Of a stretch of 64,000 nt of DNA, positions 7,768 through 16,218 are shown piece after piece (the stretch's first letter is position 1; every line of letters begins with the position of its first letter). Origin of the DNA: JACMLD01 sp044227095 (GTDB lineage Bacteria > Bacteroidota > Bacteroidia > Chitinophagales > Chitinophagaceae). The translations under genes were made by a program, and so were the position numbers. Below the pieces are notes generated by a model that made no database searches, was not told where the DNA came from, and was given only the letters and a program-made list of their open reading frames with translations. The stretch spans positions 2,604,001-2,668,000 of the forward strand of contig JBGAFV010000001.1 in NCBI GenBank assembly GCA_044227095.1, written 5' to 3'.

Positions 7768-8253
7768 TTGTCTGAACCACGATTTAGAGGATTAATACGA
7801 TTAAAAAGAAAATAGTTTAATGTCAGAATTAAAGTATAAAGAGATAACCGAAAAGATAATTGGTGCAGCAATGAAAGTTCATGCAGCACTTGGCAATGGT
7901 TTCCAGGAAGTAATTTACCAGAGGGCTTTGGAGATTGAATTTGCTTATGCAGGGTTGAAATTTGAAAGAGAGTTTAACATGAAGATTTATTACAGAAATG
8001 AAGAAGTAGGCGAAAGAAGGGTTGATTTTTTTGTTGAAAATGTAATTATGGTTGAATTAAAGGCACTCATCAATCTTGAGAATGTTCACCTGGCCCAAGC
8101 AAAAAATTATTTAGAAGCATATAATATTGAAGTTGGATTACTATTAAATTTTGGTTCAGTCAGTCTTCAGTTTAAAAGACTCGGAAATCAAAAATATAAA
8201 GCGCCTTTATTTCCTGCTAATCCTTAAAATCATAAAAATCATGGTTCAGACAA
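7768..8253 (+). mobile_element. Putative small element with inverted ends carrying a GxxExxY gene (copy 1)
   Basis: The left end TTGTCTGAACCACGATT (7768-7784) and the reverse complement of the right end (8237-8253), TTGTCTGAACCATGATT, match at 16 of 17 positions. Inside the left end the sequence continues as GATTA-rich units. The only gene is the GxxExxY gene. The left end abuts the his attenuator T-run; the right end contains the hisG start codon and its first codons. No target-site duplication is apparent. The same ten outer bases bound a second unit at 19670-20188. Mobility is inference. Confidence 0.6.
7820..8227 (+). CDS. GxxExxY protein, PD-(D/E)XK nuclease-like (copy 1)
   Basis: The 135-residue protein carries the namesake motif GFQEVIY (residues 27-33) and a PDDEXK-like core: RRVDFFVEN (Asp69 region) followed by IMVELKA, that is an Asp and then ExK, as in the PDDEXK_3 group. 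The N-terminus is a conserved helix, ITEKIIGAAMKVHAALG. The cellular function of this family is not established. It is aligned without gaps to the copy at 19739-20164 over about 125 residues, with more than half identical. It is the first gene after the his attenuator and ends 13 bp before hisG, so it should be co-transcribed with his genes. It lies inside an inverted-repeat unit. Confidence 0.85.
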   Translation: MSELKYKEITEKIIGAAMKVHAALGNGFQEVIYQRALEIEFAYAGLKFEREFNMKIYYRNEEVGERRVDFFVENVIMVELKALINLENVHLAQAKNYLEAYNIEVGLLLNFGSVSLQFKRLGNQKYKAPLFPANP

Positions 8254-9104
8254 AAATCCGCATAGCAATTCAAAAGTCCGGCAGGTTGTATGAAGACTCT
8301 ACAAAACTGCTGAAAGAATGCGGTATTGATTTACGCAATGTAAAAGACCGCCTAAAAACGGAAAGCGATAATTTTCCGATGGAAGTATTTTTTCTTCGCG
8401 ATGATGATATACCTCAATACGTGGAAGATGGCGTTGCAGACATTGGTATAGTAGGCGAGAATGTACTGTTAGAAAAAAACAAAAAAACTTCCGTTGTAGA
8501 AGAACTTGGTTTTGGCAAATGCAGGCTTTCTATTGCCGTTCCGCGTAGCCAGCAATACGATGGCGTTGCTACTTTAAAAGGGAAACGCATTGCTACCAGC
8601 TATCCATTTTTGGTGAATAGCTATTTAAAACAACACAATGTTGTAGCCGATATTCATGAAATCAGCGGTTCTGTAGAAATAGCGCCGGGTATAGGATTGG
8701 CAGATGTAGTGGCAGATTTGGTAAGCAGCGGTTCTACTCTTTTCATGAATGGATTAAAAGAAGTAGAAACCATATTGCAAAGCCAGGCCGTTCTTATAAA
8801 AAACAACCAGCTTGCACAAACGCAGTTGGATTTACTGGATAAATTATTGTTTCGAATAAGAGCTGTAAAAAAAGCAAAGCGTAATAAATATATTTTGCTG
8901 AATGCACCCAACGAAAAAGTAAAAGACATAATCGCATTGCTGCCAGGAATGAAAAGTCCTACCGTATTGCCATTGGCAGAAAGCGGCTGGAGCAGTGTAC
9001 ACAGCGTATTGAATGAAGATGAATTTTGGGATAAGATTGAGCAACTGAAAGCCGCCGGTGCGCAGGGTATATTGGTAATACCAATTGAGAAAATGATTAT
9101 CTAA
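8241..9104 (+). CDS. hisG: ATP phosphoribosyltransferase, long form
   Basis: This enzyme catalyses the first committed step of histidine synthesis, joining ATP and PRPP. The start MVQTKIRIAIQKSGRL at 8241 fits the family; the longer open frame upstream overlaps the GxxExxY gene and is rejected. The 287-residue length and the tail WSSVHSVLNEDEFWDKIEQLKAAGAQ (here cut to WSSVHSVL...KAAGAQGILV) show the HisG_C regulatory domain, so it is the hexameric long form that needs no HisZ and is usually inhibited by histidine. The PRPP-binding region is EIAPGIGLADVVADLVSSG. The first four codons lie within the right inverted repeat of the upstream element. Confidence 0.95.
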   Translation: MVQTKIRIAIQKSGRLYEDSTKLLKECGIDLRNVKDRLKTESDNFPMEVFFLRDDDIPQYVEDGVADIGIVGENVLLEKNKKTSVVEELGFGKCRLSIAVPRSQQYDGVATLKGKRIATSYPFLVNSYLKQHNVVADIHEISGSVEIAPGIGLADVVADLVSSGSTLFMNGLKEVETILQSQAVLIKNNQLAQTQLDLLDKLLFRIRAVKKAKRNKYILLNAPNEKVKDIIALLPGMKSPTVLPLAESGWSSVHSVLNEDEFWDKIEQLKAAGAQGILVIPIEKMII

Positions 9105-9239
9105 GAATGTGATAAATGTGGAAATGTGATGAATGTAAAAATGAAAGAAATTGCTGATTGCGGGATTTTGAAATTTGTTTTGGTGTAACAACTAAACAAA
9201 TCACCAAATCTCTACATCACAAAATCAGAAATAAAAATT

Positions 9240-10517
9240 ATGCAAACATACAAGCTGCCACAACGAGACGAATGGAAAAAAATACTGGCCCGGCCGGTGT
9301 TTGATGCTGCTGCGCTTGAACAAAAAGTAAAAACAATATTGGATGAAGTAAAGACTAACGGTGATGCAGCTGTAAAATTTTTTACCAAACAATTTGATGG
9401 GATAAGTATTGATAACTTATTAGCAAGTGATGCAGAAATTAGTGCTGCAGAAAAAGAAGTTTCAGCAGAATTAAAGCAGGCTATAGAGCAGGCAGCGGCA
9501 AACATTACTTTATTTCATGAAAAGCAAAAAAGTGCTGTTGATATAATAGAAACCATGCCTGGTGTACAATGCTGGCGCAAAAGTATAGGCATAGAGAAAG
9601 TAGGATTGTACATTCCCGGGGGATCGGCGCCACTGTTTTCTACATTGCTGATGCTGGCTATTCCTGCAAAGATTGCTGGCTGCAAAGAAATTGTATTATG
9701 TACACCGCCAGATAAATTGGGAAATATAAATTCTGCTATATTATTCGCTGCAAAGACTGTAGGTGTAACCAGTATTTTTAAAATTGGTGGTGTGCAGGCC
9801 ATTGCTTCAATGGCATACGGTACACAAACTGTTCCGCAGGTATATAAAATTTTTGGCCCCGGTAATCAGTATGTAACCTGTGCCAAGCAATTGGTACAAA
9901 AAGATGGTATTGCTATAGATATGCCTGCTGGCCCAAGTGAAGTAGCAGTATATGCTGATGAAACAGCTAACCCGGCATTTGTTGCAGCAGATTTATTATC
10001 TCAGGCAGAGCATGGTGCAGACAGCCAGGTTTTATTGGTAGTAAGCAATGAATCTTTGGTTGCCGCAGTTAAAAGTGAAATTGAAAAACAGCTGGAGCAA
10101 CTACCAAGAAAAGATATTGCTATAAAGGCTCTCGTTAACAGTAAAATTATTATTGCAGAAAATGAAACCGGGGCAATTGATTTATTGAATGAATATGCGG
10201 CCGAGCATTTAATACTGAGCTGCGCAAATGCAGATGCGGTGGCAGAAAAAATCATTAATGCAGGTTCTGTTTTTATTGGTAATTATTCTCCCGAAAGTGC
10301 GGGTGATTATGCCAGCGGTACCAATCATACATTGCCTACTAATGGTTATTCAAAAGCATATAGTGGTGTAAGCCTTGATAGTTTTGTAAAAAAGATTACT
10401 TACCAGAAGTTAACAGAACAGGGATTAAAGAATATTGGAAAGACGGTAGAAGTAATGGCGGCAGCAGAAGGATTGGATGCACATAAGAACGCTGTTAGTA
10501 TAAGGCTAAGGGAGTAA
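9240..10517 (+). CDS. hisD: Histidinol dehydrogenase
   Basis: The enzyme carries out the last two oxidations of the pathway, histidinol to histidine, with NAD and zinc. The 425-residue protein has the standard segments: KVGLYIPGG, IFGPGNQYV, DMPAGPSEVAVYAD, the signature LLSQAEHGADSQ, and EHLIL...AGSVFIGNYSPESAGDYASG with the catalytic EH pair. It starts MQTYKLPQRDEW and lies 135 bp after hisG in the same direction. Nothing suggests damage. Confidence 0.96.
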   Translation: MQTYKLPQRDEWKKILARPVFDAAALEQKVKTILDEVKTNGDAAVKFFTKQFDGISIDNLLASDAEISAAEKEVSAELKQAIEQAAANITLFHEKQKSAVDIIETMPGVQCWRKSIGIEKVGLYIPGGSAPLFSTLLMLAIPAKIAGCKEIVLCTPPDKLGNINSAILFAAKTVGVTSIFKIGGVQAIASMAYGTQTVPQVYKIFGPGNQYVTCAKQLVQKDGIAIDMPAGPSEVAVYADETANPAFVAADLLSQAEHGADSQVLLVVSNESLVAAVKSEIEKQLEQLPRKDIAIKALVNSKIIIAENETGAIDLLNEYAAEHLILSCANADAVAEKIINAGSVFIGNYSPESAGDYASGTNHTLPTNGYSKAYSGVSLDSFVKKITYQKLTEQGLKNIGKTVEVMAAAEGLDAHKNAVSIRLRE

Positions 10518-10860
10518 AGCTGTTAGATGTTAGCTTTTAGCCATTAGCTGTGTGCTGCAAAAAAACTCCTTTTCTCTGTTGTCTCTGTGCGAAAAAAATA
10601 GTCGCGCAGAGCTATAAGAGAAAAAGAGAAATAATGATCGCACAGCGTTAGCAAAGAAAAGGAGACTGGCATTGATATAGCTATTTTGAAAGCCCTGAAA
10701 GGGCGATGTATACAAGCGTGGGGCGTAGCTCCTCGCAGTTTGCACAGAGATTAAGTTGCATAGAGATATAAAGTACAAGTGAGTGACACAACGATGTTGA
10801 ATAGAATTGCCAAAGCCCACAAACAAAAAGAAAACCTCAAACCAATAAAACCCAAATAAA
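10518..10860. other. Gene-free stretch with several repeat types
   Basis: Right after hisD come TTAGC-type heptads (10521-10551). A palindromic stretch with GCGCAGAGC and AAGCCCTGAAAGGGCGATGT (10689-10708) follows, with GTGGGGCGTAGCTCC next to it. A copy of the ACAAGTGAGTGACACAACGATG-type unit lies at 10775-10796, 22 bases long and differing from the copy at 14078-14099 at three positions. No gene or promoter box stands out. Confidence 0.6.
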
Positions 10861-11454
10861 ATGAACCCGGTATTAAAGCAAAACCTTTTTTTCGTAAAAG
10901 AACATGTAGGCATTTTTAAAGCGGCTAACAATTTTGATATTTATCGCCCGGATACACAGGAAATGATAATGACTTGCAGGGAAGAAAACCTTGGCTTCTT
11001 CACAAAAATGTTTCGGTTTACAGGTTATAAAACATTAACGCCTTTTGATTTAGTGATAAAAGATATGAATGGCGGGCAGGTAGTGCGGGTAAAAAGAGGT
11101 GTATCGTGGTTTAGATCTAAAGTAGAAGTACTGGATGATAACAATATGCCTATTGGATTATTCAGGCAAAGACTGCTTACTATTGGTGGTAAGTTTGATG
11201 TGTATGATCAGAATGGAAATATGCTTTGCACATTAAAAGGCAAATGGCATGGATGGGATTTTAAATTTGCAGATGAAAACCGTGAGTATGCCGCCGTTAA
11301 TAAAAAATGGGCGGGCCTGGGTAAAGAAATGTTTACTACTGCAGATAATTATATGCTCACTATTGAACCATCGGTAGCAGAGAACCATCCGCTTCGTCCA
11401 TTAATTCTTGCTGCTGTTATGTGTATCGATTTTGTTTTAAAAGAAAGAAAGTAA
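10861..11454 (+). CDS. LURP-one / phospholipid-scramblase-related protein
   Basis: The 197-residue soluble protein has the tubby-like beta-barrel pattern of the scramblase-related/LURP-one group. Recognisable parts are IYRPDTQEMIMTCREE near the start, the repeated strand pairs KDMNGGQVVRVKRG and VLDDNNMPIGLFRQR, then FDVYDQNGNMLCTLKGKWHGWDFKF, and a hydrophobic C-terminal helix LRPLILAAVMCIDFVLKERK. The biochemical role of the bacterial members is unknown. It lies between hisD and hisC on the same strand, with no evident role in histidine synthesis. Confidence 0.72.
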   Translation: MNPVLKQNLFFVKEHVGIFKAANNFDIYRPDTQEMIMTCREENLGFFTKMFRFTGYKTLTPFDLVIKDMNGGQVVRVKRGVSWFRSKVEVLDDNNMPIGLFRQRLLTIGGKFDVYDQNGNMLCTLKGKWHGWDFKFADENREYAAVNKKWAGLGKEMFTTADNYMLTIEPSVAENHPLRPLILAAVMCIDFVLKERK

Positions 11455-11461
11455 TCACTAT

Positions 11462-11500
11462 GTCTCCCTCTTCTTTGGAGAGGGTAGGGGTGAGGATCAA
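11462..11500 (+). repeat. Short CCCTCTCC/GGAGAGGG palindrome
   Basis: CTCCCTCTTCTTTGGAGAGGG followed by TAGGGGTGAGG is cut here to its key parts, CTCCCTC...GAGAGGG and GGGGTGAGG. It belongs with the arms at 1396-1452 and 1765-1818 and fills most of the gap between the scramblase-related gene and hisC. Confidence 0.6.
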
Positions 11501-11517
11501 TAACAATACTATTTATT

Positions 11518-12573
11518 ATGTTCCAGGTACAGGATTTATTAAAGGAAAATATCAGGAAGCTTGTGCCCTATTCTTCCGCACGGGATGAGTTTAAAGGCGA
11601 GGCAAATATTTTTCTTGATGCTAATGAAAACAGCCTCGGCTCTCCGCTAACGAAGTGGTATAACCGCTACCCGGATCCGCTGCAATGGAAGATAAAAGAA
11701 AAGTTATCGGCAATAAAAGGAATTGCACCGCAGCATATTTTCCTGGGCAATGGCAGCGATGAATGCATTGATATTTTATACAGGGCTTTTTGCAATCCCG
11801 GTAAAGACAATATCATTATTTGTCCGCCTACTTATGGTATGTATGAAGTAAGCGCAAACATTAATGATGTAGAAATCCGCAGGGCAAAGTTGCTGGATAA
11901 TTTTCAGCTTGATTTGATTCACATGGAAACCCTGGTTGATGCCAATACAAAAATCATCTGGCTGTGTTCGCCCAATAATCCTACCGGCAATGCTTTAAAC
12001 AGGGAAGACATTGAAACTGTGCTGAACAACTTTAATGGCCTTGTTGTAATTGATGAAGCGTATATTAATTTTTCCCGTTACCGTTCATTTATTCCCCAAT
12101 TGCAGGAGTATCCTAACCTGGTAGTAATGCAAACGCTAAGCAAAGCGTGGGGATTGGCGGGTTTAAGATTGGGTATGGCTTTTGCCAGTGAAGCTATTAT
12201 AGAAGTGTACAACCGTGTTAAGCCACCGTATAATATTAGCCAGGCCACACAAGATTTGGTATTGAAAGCATTGGACGAAGTAGGGCAGGTAAATGATATG
12301 ATTAAGATACTTGTGCAGCAGCGGGATGTTGTGGCGGCTGCCCTAACAAATTTGCCGGTAGTAAAACATGTATACGCAAGCGACGCTAATTTTTTACTGG
12401 TAAAAGTTACTGAAGCTGTGCCCATTTACCAGTATTTGTTAGGTAAAGGAATTGTTGTGCGAGACAGGAGCAGGGTAGAACTGTGTGAAGGCTGCCTGCG
12501 AATAACCATAGGAACAGAAAAAGAAAATGAAGATTTAATTAAAAACCTGCAAAGCTTCCCCGGAAACAGGTAA
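11518..12573 (+). CDS. hisC: Histidinol-phosphate aminotransferase
   Basis: This is a PLP-dependent class I/II aminotransferase of 351 residues that converts imidazole-acetol phosphate and glutamate to histidinol phosphate. Visible motifs are FLDANENSLGSP, YPDPLQW, FLGNGSDECID, the substrate-binding SPNNPTGN (151-158), DEAYINFS, and the PLP lysine Lys209 in TLSKAWGLAGLRLG. The start MFQVQDLLKENIRKL is normal. It stands about 1 kb after hisD, separated by the scramblase-related gene. Confidence 0.96.
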   Translation: MFQVQDLLKENIRKLVPYSSARDEFKGEANIFLDANENSLGSPLTKWYNRYPDPLQWKIKEKLSAIKGIAPQHIFLGNGSDECIDILYRAFCNPGKDNIIICPPTYGMYEVSANINDVEIRRAKLLDNFQLDLIHMETLVDANTKIIWLCSPNNPTGNALNREDIETVLNNFNGLVVIDEAYINFSRYRSFIPQLQEYPNLVVMQTLSKAWGLAGLRLGMAFASEAIIEVYNRVKPPYNISQATQDLVLKALDEVGQVNDMIKILVQQRDVVAAALTNLPVVKHVYASDANFLLVKVTEAVPIYQYLLGKGIVVRDRSRVELCEGCLRITIGTEKENEDLIKNLQSFPGNR

Positions 12574-12639
12574 TTTTAAACCATTGTTCTTTAAATAAAA
12601 GTCTTTTAATTTTTAAAACTTCTTCCCCGTACGAGTTTT

Positions 12640-12671
12640 TGCTGCCCTCTATTGGAGGGGTTGGGGGAGGC
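12640..12671 (+). repeat. Short CCCTC/GAGGGG palindrome
   Basis: GCCCTCTATTGGAGGGG followed by TTGGGGGAGG lies just upstream of the sugar-dehydrogenase gene and is of the same general type as 11462-11500. Confidence 0.5.
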
Positions 12672-12684
12672 CAAACTATATCAT

Positions 12685-13965
12685 ATGCGCCGTCTAAAAT
12701 GTTTTGTTCTTCTTTTTAATGCCGTGTTTCTATTAAGCCTTGCTGCATGTGCAGGCGGAGGAGATACTTCAAAAATTAAAAACAATACTACAGCTGCAGA
12801 TGGTGGTATTACACTGCCTTCTGGTTTCAGTTCAATAAAAGTTACTACAGGTCTTGGCCGTGCAAGGCATATTGTTGTGGCTGCCAGCGGAGATATTTTT
12901 GTAAAGCTGGATAAATTAAAAGATGGCAAAGGTATTTACCGTTTGCACGACAATAATGGCGATGGTACTGCAGATGATATAACTGGTTTTGGAAATTTTA
13001 CCGGCACAGGCATCGCTATAAAAAATGGTTATCTCTATGCTTCTTCCAATACAGAAGTATACCGGTATGCCATAGACGAAAAAACAGGAAAGGTAAATGA
13101 AGCTTCTCAACAAAAAATTGTAACCGGTTTGTGGGATCATCACCAGCACGAAAGCAAATCTATTGCGCTTGATAACGACGGAAATATTTATGTAAACATT
13201 GGTGCGCCTTCCAATTGCTGCCAGGTAGAAGACAGGGTAAAAGGTTCTCCTGGTCAGGATCCTTGTCCTATACTGGATTCAGCCGGTGGTATATGGCAGT
13301 TTAAGGCAGATAAATTGAACCAGTCTTATGCAGACGGCGTTCGTTATGCAACAGGTTTGCGCAATGTGGTTGGCCTCGACTGGAACAATGAAGTAAACGA
13401 TTTGTATGTAATGCAGCATGGCCGCGATATGCTGTTTCAGTTTTACCCGGAAATGTTTAGCCAGAAAGAAGGTGCAGAAAGCCCTGCAGAAGAAATGTTC
13501 CGCATAAAAAAAGGATCAGATTGCGGATGGCCTTATTGCTATTTTGATAATGGAAAAAATGCAAAACTGCTTAACCCAGAATTTGGCGGCGATAGAAACA
13601 AAGTGGGCCGTTGCGAAATGAAAACAAAATCTATTGTACAGTTTCCCGGTCACCTGGCACCAAATGGTTTGTTGTTTTATACAGGTTCAAAATTTCCTGC
13701 TAAATATAAAAATGGTGCGTTCGTTGCGTTTCATGGTTCATGGAACCGCAATCCCGAGCCACAAGCTGGTTATTTTGTAGTGTTTGTTCCATTTAAAGAT
13801 GGCATGCCTTCTGGTAAATGGGAAGTGTTTGCAGATGGTTTTGCAGGTGCAAATATTAACAGGGCTACATACAGGCCATGTGGTTTGGCGCAGGATAAAG
13901 AAGGCAATTTGTATGTAAGCGATGATAACAACGGAACAGTATGGAAAATAGCATACGGTAAATAA
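12685..13965 (+). CDS. PQQ-dependent sugar dehydrogenase-like lipoprotein
   Basis: This is a six-bladed beta-propeller of the glucose/sorbosone dehydrogenase family (L-sorbosone type). The ATG at 12685 begins a lipoprotein signal with lipobox LAAC, lipidating Cys22; an earlier in-frame start lies in a repeat. Propeller marks include IYRLHDNNGDGTADD, LDNDGNIYVNIGAPSN, YATGLRNVVGLDW, MQHGRD, VAFHGSWNRNPEPQAGY and a final GNLYVSDDNNGTVWKI. It would oxidise a sugar or related compound outside the cytoplasm and pass electrons on. It is followed 209 bp later by a cytochrome c gene, a plausible electron acceptor. Substrate unknown. Both interrupt the his gene order. Confidence 0.82.
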   Translation: MRRLKCFVLLFNAVFLLSLAACAGGGDTSKIKNNTTAADGGITLPSGFSSIKVTTGLGRARHIVVAASGDIFVKLDKLKDGKGIYRLHDNNGDGTADDITGFGNFTGTGIAIKNGYLYASSNTEVYRYAIDEKTGKVNEASQQKIVTGLWDHHQHESKSIALDNDGNIYVNIGAPSNCCQVEDRVKGSPGQDPCPILDSAGGIWQFKADKLNQSYADGVRYATGLRNVVGLDWNNEVNDLYVMQHGRDMLFQFYPEMFSQKEGAESPAEEMFRIKKGSDCGWPYCYFDNGKNAKLLNPEFGGDRNKVGRCEMKTKSIVQFPGHLAPNGLLFYTGSKFPAKYKNGAFVAFHGSWNRNPEPQAGYFVVFVPFKDGMPSGKWEVFADGFAGANINRATYRPCGLAQDKEGNLYVSDDNNGTVWKIAYGK

Positions 13966-13975
13966 AAAGTTGTAC

Positions 13976-14099
13976 GCAGCGTACGCAAAGAGATTAAGAA
14001 AATATTTATTGATGTGCATTGCTGCTCCGCCACGAACGCTGCGAGAAATATAGATAGGTTGCAAAGCAATTAAATGTACAAGTGTGCGACGCAACGATG
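13976..14099 (+). repeat. GCAGCGTACGCAAAG-type and GCGACGCAACGATG-type repeats
   Basis: Between the dehydrogenase and the cytochrome gene, CGCAGCGTACGCAAAGAGAT (about 13976-13996) and ACAAGTGTGCGACGCAACGATG-type sequence (14078-14099) occur. The latter is a copy of the unit at 10775-10796, and weaker forms are at 21394-21413 and in 1563-1688. Confidence 0.6.
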
Positions 14100-14174
14100 C
14101 TGATAGTAGTACATAGCTTGTTCAATGAAAAAATTCAAACAAAGGACCACTTCTACAAAATTGAATGGATTATT

Positions 14175-14636
14175 ATGAAATGCATCATCACGTTTTGTAT
14201 AGTTTTTATTATTGTTTTTAGTTCTTTTCAAACAAAACCACCTGCAACAGGCACAAAAGCTTCAATAGAAAGAGGAAAGAAAGTTTATGCTGCTACTTGT
14301 GGGGCTTGTCACCAGTCAGACGGGCTTGGCGTACAACGCATGAACCCTCCGCTGGTAAAAACAAAATGGGTGCTGGGCGATAAAAAAGCATTGGCAAAAA
14401 TTGTATTGAATGGTTTAAAAGGTGGAGAAATAGAAATTGATGGAGATGATTTTCATAATCCGATGCCGCCGTTAAAAGATCAATTAACCGATCAGCAAAT
14501 AGCAGATGCATTAACCTATGTAAGAAATAGTTTTGGCAACAAAGCCAGTGCCGTTACTGTAACAGATGTAAAAGCTGCAAGAGGTACAACTGCTGCTACT
14601 GCAACGCCAACTAAAAAAGCCCCCGCAAAACACTAA
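14175..14636 (+). CDS. Periplasmic c-type cytochrome
   Basis: The protein is 153 residues with an N-terminal hydrophobic signal or anchor (residues 3-18). One haem-binding motif CGACH is seen, with Cys42, Cys45 and proximal His46, and the distal ligand is probably Met97 in HNPMPPL. The fold region ends at ALTYVRNSFGN; after that comes a low-complexity tail rich in Ala, Thr and Lys. The start at 14175 was chosen because it begins the signal; the open frame reaches upstream into a repeat. It probably takes electrons from the preceding PQQ-type dehydrogenase; that is inference from position. hisB begins on the base after its stop codon. Confidence 0.87.
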   Translation: MKCIITFCIVFIIVFSSFQTKPPATGTKASIERGKKVYAATCGACHQSDGLGVQRMNPPLVKTKWVLGDKKALAKIVLNGLKGGEIEIDGDDFHNPMPPLKDQLTDQQIADALTYVRNSFGNKASAVTVTDVKAARGTTAATATPTKKAPAKH

Positions 14637-15782
14637 ATGAAAAGAGTATTATTTATAGACCGCGATGGTACGCTGATTGATGAAGCACCACCAACTTACC
14701 AGTTAGATTCATTTGATAAACTGACTTTTTACCCAAACATGTTTGAATACATGGGCCGCATAGCCCGTGAACTGGATTATGAACTGGTAATGGTAACCAA
14801 CCAGGATGGATTAGGCACAGCATCTTTTCCTGAAGATACTTTTTGGCCGTTGCACAACCTTGTTATGAAAAGCCTTGAAGGTGAAGGCATCCACTTTAGT
14901 GCAGTGCATATAGATAGAACTTATCCTAAAGACAATGCGCCAACCCGCAAGCCGGGTATTGGCATGCTTACGGGTTATCTTAATAATGAGAACTACGATA
15001 TTAAGAATTCTTATGTTATTGGCGATCGTATAACAGATATACAACTGGCTAAAAACCTGGGTTGTCGCGGCATCTGGCTAAATAATGATCCGTCTTTAGG
15101 TGCAGGAGAGATTGCAGACAAAGTTGCTTCATTGCAAAAAGACGGAACCATTGCATTGCAAACCATTAACTGGAGTGAAATATATGCTTACCTCAAAATG
15201 GGTTTGCGCCAGGTAGTGCACGAAAGAAATACCAATGAAACGCAAATAAAAATTGAACTGAACATAGACGGTAGCGGAAAGGCACAAATAATTACCGGAC
15301 TTGGATTTTTTGATCATATGCTGGATCAGATTGCCCGTCACGGAAAAATGGATCTAACAGTAAGGGCTAATGGAGATTTGCATATTGATGAGCACCATAC
15401 CATAGAAGATACCGGCATTGCGCTTGGTGAGGCTTTTGCAAAAGCACTGGCAGATAAACGAGGTATGGAGCGTTATGGTTTTGCATTGCCAATGGATGAA
15501 GCAGATGCTAAAGTGCTAATAGATTTTGGTGGCCGCAATTGGCTGGTATGGAATGCGTCATTTAAAAGAGAAAGAATAGGTGAAATGCCAACAGAAATGT
15601 TTTATCATTTCTTCAAATCATTTTCAGACGCTGCAAAGTGCAATCTTAATGTAGAATGTCACGGAGATAATGAACATCATAAAATAGAAGCCATCTTCAA
15701 AGCATTTGCGAAAGCGATTAGAATGGCTGTAAAAAGAGATCCGCTGAGTAATTATCTGCCGAGTACGAAGGGTGTATTGTAA
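14637..15782 (+). CDS. hisB: Bifunctional histidinol-phosphatase / imidazoleglycerol-phosphate dehydratase
   Basis: This is a fusion of two pathway enzymes in 381 residues. The N-terminal part (about 1-165) is a HAD phosphatase with FIDRDGTLIDE and PGIGM...VIGDRITDIQLAKNLG. The C-terminal part (about 190-381) is the dehydratase, with IDGSGKAQI, GFFDHMLDQIARHGKMDL, DEHHTIEDTGIALGEA and CHGDNEHHKIEAIFKAFAKA, which hold the manganese-binding histidines. The start codon abuts the cytochrome stop codon, so the two are translationally close. It is the last his gene before the trp operon; hisH resumes 11.4 kb later. Confidence 0.96.
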   Translation: MKRVLFIDRDGTLIDEAPPTYQLDSFDKLTFYPNMFEYMGRIARELDYELVMVTNQDGLGTASFPEDTFWPLHNLVMKSLEGEGIHFSAVHIDRTYPKDNAPTRKPGIGMLTGYLNNENYDIKNSYVIGDRITDIQLAKNLGCRGIWLNNDPSLGAGEIADKVASLQKDGTIALQTINWSEIYAYLKMGLRQVVHERNTNETQIKIELNIDGSGKAQIITGLGFFDHMLDQIARHGKMDLTVRANGDLHIDEHHTIEDTGIALGEAFAKALADKRGMERYGFALPMDEADAKVLIDFGGRNWLVWNASFKRERIGEMPTEMFYHFFKSFSDAAKCNLNVECHGDNEHHKIEAIFKAFAKAIRMAVKRDPLSNYLPSTKGVL

Positions 15783-15933
15783 GTGAAAGAGTGTATGGTT
15801 TAAGAATCTTTTATTTAATCATATCGATCGAAATCCAGTAGCTTAACGTTAATGTTGAAAGCCTGTTAGATTTTTTTTAAGATCGATGAAAAGTTGAACG
15901 CCTTATACCTTAGGCCTTTAACCTTACACCTTC
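15783..15933. repeat. Heptad repeat region after hisB
   Basis: GTGAAAGAGTGTATGGTTTAAG at the left (15783-15804, cut to its key part GTGTATGGTTTAAG) and CCTTATACC, TTAGGCC, TTTAACC, TTACACC, TTCTCAC at the right (15900-15935) are inverted AAGGT-type heptads between two convergent genes. No clear terminator hairpin is seen otherwise. Confidence 0.5.
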
Positions 15934-16215
15934 TCACGCAAGCACATCCCTAAACTCTTCTTTCTTATCAAATAAAGCTTTTGCAAAAGGGCAAAGCGGA
16001 ATAACTTTCAATTGATGTGTTCGTGCATACTCAACAGCTGTACGCACCAGTTGCAGGCCTACGCCTTTGCCGCCAAGCGAATCATCCACTTCTGTATGTT
16101 CTATAATCATTTTGTTTTCGGTGGGCATTGAGTATACCAGTTCTGCCAGTATAGCGCCATCTTGCCCTACATAAAACATTCCTTTTTTGCCAACCAGTTT
16201 GTGTTGAATAAGCAT
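15934..16215 (-). CDS. Small GNAT-related N-acetyltransferase (YjdJ/GTLP type)
   Basis: The protein is 93 residues, much shorter than classical GNAT enzymes, and matches the compact Acetyltransf_CG group. It has the strand GMFYVGQDGAILAELVYS, the EHTEVDDSLGGKGVGLQLV segment with the GGKGVG acetyl-CoA loop, and the diagnostic end VIPLCPFAKALFDKK. The substrate is unknown. It follows the RBBP9-like hydrolase by three bases on the same strand, so the two form a small operon running against the his and trp operons. Confidence 0.85.
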   Translation of the reverse strand: MLIQHKLVGKKGMFYVGQDGAILAELVYSMPTENKMIIEHTEVDDSLGGKGVGLQLVRTAVEYARTHQLKVIPLCPFAKALFDKKEEFRDVLA

Positions 16216-16218
16216 AAG

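Noticed and set aside
8151..8240. Upstream extension of hisG
   Set aside because: It would overlap the GxxExxY gene and add 30 residues absent from the family; the ATG at 8241 gives the normal N-terminus.
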